A stretch of 64,000 nt of DNA from NCBI GenBank assembly GCA_963920765.1, contig OY987251.1, forward strand, positions 15,565,219 to 15,629,218. Reading direction: 5' to 3'. The notes beneath the pieces were generated by a model that ran no database searches, was not told where the DNA came from, and saw only the letters and a program-made list of their open reading frames with translations. Shown here one piece after another: positions 59,417 to 64,000 of this stretch. The translations under genes were made by a program, and so were the position numbers. The first letter of the stretch is position 1; each line of letters opens with the position of its first letter. This DNA is from Ulota crispa. Lineage: Eukaryota; Streptophyta; Bryopsida; Orthotrichales; Orthotrichaceae.

Positions 59417-60069
59417 TTAACCCCTAAATGCCCAAGGCATCACATTTTGGTGCCCGCAATATTTTGAAGTTCAATAAAACCTATCTAAGTTGCTATTTTT
59501 AATATTTAGTATTTTAGAATTATTCTTTTTGAAGTTTAGATTTAGCATCAAAAACCCAATTTTGAAAATTATTGATTTTGAATTCTCTATTCAAGATTTT
59601 GTGCTAGGGTGTCCATTGCAATCTTGACTTTTTTAGTGTTGAGAGCTCATGAAAATGAACCTCAAATGAATTAGATCTTGGAGAGAAATTCCCTCTATAA
59701 ATTTATTTAAAAATATTCTAAAAGATATTTTGAAAAGCTGTAAATGGATTGGAGTTATGTATGTTATGTCCTTTAACCTCATTTTTTTTTTGTGACTAAC
59801 ATTTTAGATTCGACATGTGAAAAGAGGATTGAAAGACATGAAGTGATTTTTCACTTTTAACATCCTCTTGAGCAAACATTATAATCTTTCAATCCTTAAG
59901 CAATATTATTGTGTTTTCTTTTCCTATGTGATATTTAACATATTTAGTTTGAATTTGTACGGCTACAAATTTAAAAAAATTGATACAATTTATTAAAATG
60001 TTGACTTTTTGTTCAGTTGAGAGCAAATTTCTAGAAACTCAGAAAAGGCCTTGGGTATTTAGGGGTTAA
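59417..60069. mobile_element. TTAA-bounded DNA element, mid-size subfamily (family B), 653 bp
   Basis: Left end TTAACCCCTAAATGCCCAAG, right end CTTGGGTATTTAGGGGTTAA, flanked by intact TTAA. The interior is colinear with 50336-50974. Non-coding. Confidence 0.8.
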
Positions 60070-60232
60070 CGGCCACATCCACTCATGCACATTTATAGGT
60101 AACAATAAATCCATATTTGTATAGTGTAGCTATTCTCATATGATCCCTCTGAAATTAACAAAGTTTATAAAATTCATGAAAGCTGAAATTTTTCCAAAAA
60201 AATTGTTTCAAAACTTAGTTATTTAGTTGTTA

Positions 60233-61060
60233 CTCCCTCTATTTTACAAAAAACTCCGTGTTTGAGAATTCGTCAGAGATTAATAAGTATTAACAACAAA
60301 TTACAATTGAAAGTTATTGGATAAGAAGTTTAAACTATTCCAAATACAATTTTAATTTTTTTTAAATTAAGGTTTTGTAAAAAGGAAAGGAAAAAAGTGT
60401 CAAGGTTTTGAAATTTCAAGTGTTTTGTTATTGTTGTTGATAATTTGTAAAATGATTAATATGAAGTGTGTCAATGCAATTGTAAGTAAAGAACAAGTTA
60501 ACCCTTTAAGTACCAAACCCATTTTCAAAAAATCCACTAAAAGCAAGGGTTGTAAGCTTACATGTGCAATTGAATCAAATATGGACTCAAGTTGAATAAT
60601 CCTATCGTATGAATGTAAAGGACACCTTGTTTGTTATAATGCCTCAAAAGTTCAGCTAGATCTACCACTGGAGGTGAAATGTTATAATGATTGAGTGAGC
60701 TGTATGCGGGAAAACTCTAATATTTCATGCTTGTGTGGTTTTTAATGCTAATGCTTCTTGCAAGCTTTGATTGAGAAGAGCCTTACATTTCTAGAAAGCA
60801 CAGTTTTCTACCTTTCCAACAAGACTAGTTGCACGCAAAATTCACAAAAATAGCAATCACAAGGTTTAGCAAAGTGGACAAAAAGGGTCAAAAATCCCAC
60901 TTTCTTTGCTACCCTAAAATGGTTCTACAAAAAGATTGATTATTGTTTTGGAAAATCCAATTGGTGAAAACAATCAAGAATGGGCCTTAAATGTAGGATG
61001 AATTTTTTTAAAAATGAAATGATAAAACCATTTCAATAGATCTTCAAATATTACTATTAT
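60233..61060. mobile_element. Stowaway-like fragment
   Basis: Begins TA-CTCCCTCTATTTTAC, a Stowaway-like terminus. From about 60490 it is the reverse complement of 29325-29870 (for example TTTCCAACAAGACTAGTT, and the block around ATCCAATTGGTGAAA). No right terminus is seen, so it is truncated or rearranged. Confidence 0.5.
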
Positions 61061-61097
61061 ACTGATGCCATGTAAGAAATCAATACAAGCATATTTC

Positions 61098-61778
61098 TTA
61101 ACCCCTAAAGGACCAAAGTCCCCTTGAGGGACTTTTAGGATTTTGGGTAGATTTGTGTGACCTCAATTTTTTACATGATTTTTTGAAACTTTTTATGAGT
61201 GTGTAGGAATGTATAAGGTTTGTGGGATGCAAAAAATCATGTGATTATATCACACAATTCACAAGTTATGGGCTTTTTTTGGCCAAAAGCAGTTCAAGGG
61301 ACAATTTGGGCAAGGGAGAAAATATTGACAATGGAGGGGGGGAGCAAGGAGGGCTTGCCACAAGTTGCTCTAGTGGTCCTCATTATTTCAACATTGCCCC
61401 ATTTCATTTCCAATTAAGAGGTCAGATTGGGCTTTATATTAGGAGCTTCTCAGTTTTAGAGATTTTGAGATTTTTCACATTTCTTTTAGGCGTTTGAAGC
61501 ACATGTTAATCTTCAAACATACAATTTGGATTTTCTATATCTAAAAACATGTGGTGAGAAATTTCACTCAAAAATGTCATAGTGTATTTGCAAAACTTGT
61601 CATATAGTAGCATTGCAATAGTTTTCAAGATGTGTTTTGTGTCTTTGATTGCCTTGAAAATTGGTGTACAAAGGTCTAACTCGATTACCTATAAGATTAA
61701 ATTACAAATTCAAGATACGTAGTGCAAAAAAAAACAGCAAATGGTGGTTAAAGCCATCTGAAATTTTTGGGCAAATGG

Positions 61779-61813
<35 letters not shown>

Positions 61814-62012
61814 CAAATGCTCATAACTTTCAATCCATACGGTGAAGTGTCACAAAAAATTTAGAGATTCTTTTCCTACAATTGCATTACAAGATTCTAT
61901 GGTTGAATTTCAAAGAATAAATTTTTTTTGAAATTTTTAATAAATGCAACAATAACGGCAATTTTGAATGGTTTATGGCAAAAAAAATGGCCTTGGTAGT
62001 TTAGGGGTTTAA
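61098..62012. mobile_element. TTAA-bounded DNA element, long subfamily (family B), 915 bp
   Basis: Left end TTAACCCCTAAAGGACCAAA, right end GCCTTGGTAGTTTAGGGGTTTAA. The interior matches the element at 7678-8606. A pure A run (about 61780-61807) interrupts it. It stops 57 bp before the Harbinger transposase stop codon. Confidence 0.75.
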
Positions 62013-62068
62013 AAAAACACATACAAAAGTTGAAATACTTTTTTTTTTCAAAAGATGCAAAATGGTAT

Positions 62069-63446
62069 TTATTCACTAAAGCAAAGTCTTGCTAATTGAT
62101 ACACATGTTGAGCTATTGCCATTTGCAAGCGCTTGGCATCGTTTTGTGGTGGAGTTTGCACTACTTGTTGTTTGTAACCTTGATCATGATGACCCCACAA
62201 CACAATAGACTCATCAATTTCATCATTTCTATCAACGATGATATTGTGAAGTACACAACAAGCTAATATTAAATTTGGAACTCTCTTCAAATCAAGATGA
62301 GACATAGGGGTTTTTAAAATCCTCCACATACCTTTCAAAATACCAAATGCTTGTTCTACTACCATACGTGTAGATGATTGCTTGAAGTTAAATTCATCAT
62401 ATACTCTTGGAAGACGTACACTAGGCCAAGGCACAAGGACATTTTTGTCTCCAAGATAACTTGCATCAATTACTATTAGCTCTTGCACATCAACATCTCC
62501 AATATCAATTGAAGGATCGTTTAATTGAGTTCTTGCAATAACTTCTTTGAAGTGATTGGACAATAAGTACACTCGAGAATCATGTACTGATCCTGGTATA
62601 CCTGCAAACACATCAATGAAACGGGCATTGTGATCCACAATAGTTTGGAGAATTGTTGAGTAATTGTGATTGCGGTCATACCAGTCTATAGATCTTGCTT
62701 GTGCTGGCAAATCAAACTTAATATGAGAACAATCAAGAGCACCACAACATTGCGGTATGCCATGGAGCTCTTCGAAGCCAAGTTTCACAAGCGATAAAGC
62801 CTCTCCTTCCGGCCACTTCAAATGTAGAAGAATAGCAGCATTCAACAACGCTTTGATAAAACGCTAGCATACTTTGGTAGATGTAGAATCAGCCACTTTA
62901 AATAACTCAGAAATTGAAAGATGAGTGTCACCAATTGCAAGCCTCCTCAAAGTAATAGCTACTTGCTTGGAAACATCCATGAACCGACTAGTGATATTTC
63001 CCAATCCAAGAGGAGGAAGTTGTTGCAGTTCTTCATAAACCAAGGAACAAATATATTGAAATATTGGGACAAATAGTCGAAAAAACTGACAAAATTGCTC
63101 TGGGTCTTTGTGCATCACTACACTTGAATATTGATCCTACTAGTGAATAGATTGTGGCTTTATATAATATAAACCACATTCTGAACCAAAAATCTTTTTT
63201 TTTTCTTTCTTTTTGAATATGAACTTGATAGAAAAGTTGTTCACATTCTAGAACAGAAAGAAGTATACAAAAAATGTCATTTGACATTTTCCTTCTTTTT
63301 AAATACCTCAAAGATGATAAAAATTGCATTCTTCTTTTGGAATTTCCATCAAACAAGTCTTTTGTTGCCAATTGTACCATAGTACCAACAGCTATGTTTA
63401 CTCCTCCCATAGCTGCAAATACAACTGCAAGTGCTGGATCCACCAT
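62069..63446 (-). pseudogene. PIF/Harbinger (HARBI1-type) transposase, broken
   Basis: HARBI1-type DDE nucleases cut and paste PIF/Harbinger transposons, duplicating a TAA/TTA target. The C-terminal 259 codons (62848-62069) hold the whole catalytic core: GALDCSHI (first D), VHDSRVYLLS, IVIDASYLGDKNVL (second D) and RMVVEQAFGILKGMWRIL (E), followed by CCVLHNIIVDRND. Upstream, 63118-62864 is in the same frame and ends in one TAG (62866-62864) within the conserved KVADST...RFIKALL region. Further upstream, 63446 to about 63150 (start MVDPALAVVFAAMGG) is in another frame, so a frameshift or tiny intron lies near 63150. All three catalytic acids are kept, so the breaks look recent. No terminal repeats were located. 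Confidence 0.85.
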
Positions 63447-63796
63447 ATAATATGCCCTTTACATAACAAACAAAAATTTATTAGTACAAAAGAAAATTAC
63501 ATTGGAAAACAACTAAATTGATAAGCAAATACTATATACTACATTTAAACTTCACCAACAAATCAAAAAATCAAATGATTGCAAAATAAATAAAAAAAAA
63601 TTTCAACATAAATCCATTCATTTAATGTTGATAGTTAATAAATACATCAGTCATTAGTCAATCAATATAAAATATAAAATCAAACAATCAAAAAGACATA
63701 TAACAAAAATTTGTTTTCAAAACATATAAATGAGAATGGTAGTTTAGTTATAATGTATATAAAAAAAAAAACCTTGCCTATTAGTTACTTAAAAAT

Positions 63797-64000
63797 CTAT
63801 GCCATAATTTCTTTATGCCGAAGATCATCACGATCTTGTCCACCAATCAAAGCTTGTGTGAATTCAACTCGAGTTTTATCCATTGAGGCTAATGCACCAT
63901 CTGCTGCTTTCAATGACAAGCGCCTCTTTTTAGTAGAATAATCAATTGACGATTCACCATCATTTGTAAAACATGTGGAAATATTTAGTATATTGTACTT
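63797..64000 (-). CDS. Probable partner ORF of the Harbinger element (C-terminus), partial
   Basis: An open frame enters from the window edge and ends at TAG (63799-63797). It contains STKKRRLSLKAADGALASMD and HKEIMA before the stop. Autonomous PIF/Harbinger elements encode, next to the transposase, a Myb/SANT-type DNA-binding protein whose C-terminal part is basic then helical like this. Position (350 bp upstream, same strand) supports that reading, but the Myb domain itself would lie outside the window. It could equally be a 5' exon of the transposase gene. Confidence 0.45.
   Translation of the reverse strand, partial: KYNILNISTCFTNDGESSIDYSTKKRRLSLKAADGALASMDKTRVEFTQALIGGQDRDDLRHKEIMA

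Overview
The window looks like nuclear DNA from a large, repeat-rich land-plant genome. It is mostly AT-rich and non-coding, with four recognisable host loci set as small GC-richer islands: a four-exon 14-3-3 gene (5611-6979, minus), the terminal exon of a POLD4-like DNA polymerase delta small subunit (12863-13053, minus), two consecutive exons of an axonemal-type dynein heavy chain (16751-17362, plus), and a nearly complete CYCLOPS/IPD3 gene of the common symbiosis pathway (about 52341-57345, minus). An axonemal-type dynein suggests a plant with swimming sperm (bryophyte, lycophyte, fern, cycad or Ginkgo). CYCLOPS suggests a lineage that has, or recently had, intracellular symbiosis such as arbuscular mycorrhiza. 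The CYCLOPS introns are short, which argues against a cycad or Ginkgo. The exact lineage cannot be fixed from the sequence.

Layout: 1-4640, DNA-transposon relics and a 0.72-kb foldback element; 4640-7670, 14-3-3 gene and flanks; 7678-12226, a cluster of TTAA-bounded elements with nested TA-target MITEs; 12863-18330, POLD4 exon, tandem repeats, dynein exons; 19800-23418, a MITE split by a 3.4-kb solo-LTR-like element carrying a 25-bp minisatellite; 25048-30307, small MITEs and a 1.5-kb Stowaway-like element; 31412-31611, a 200-base assembly gap; 32855-36070, a second copy of the solo-LTR-like element; 39268-42525, a MITE, a 1.5-kb foldback element and nested elements; 43401-47272, a decayed Ty1/copia retrotransposon; 47636-52078, more DNA transposons; 52341-58060, CYCLOPS and its upstream region; 58054-62012, further elements; 62069-64000, a broken PIF/Harbinger transposase with a probable partner ORF running off the window edge.

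The repeat landscape is unusually readable because elements sit inside one another. Three paralogous empty sites inside the window show that the AGGTAGG-ended MITE family duplicates a TA dinucleotide on insertion. The split MITE shows that the solo-LTR-like element makes a 5-bp target duplication. A dominant family of 0.35-0.93-kb elements begins TTAACCCCTAAA and ends TTTAGGGGTTAA or close variants. It has no visible transposase of its own, and whether it belongs to a TTAA-target (piggyBac-like) or TAA/TTA-target (PIF/Harbinger-like) group is the most interesting open question here.

The host genes do not form an operon-like unit. They are independent loci separated by transposon sediment. The window's biological highlight is CYCLOPS: both CCaMK-target serine motifs and the C-terminal basic/coiled-coil region are retained across a consistent chain of phase-compatible exons.
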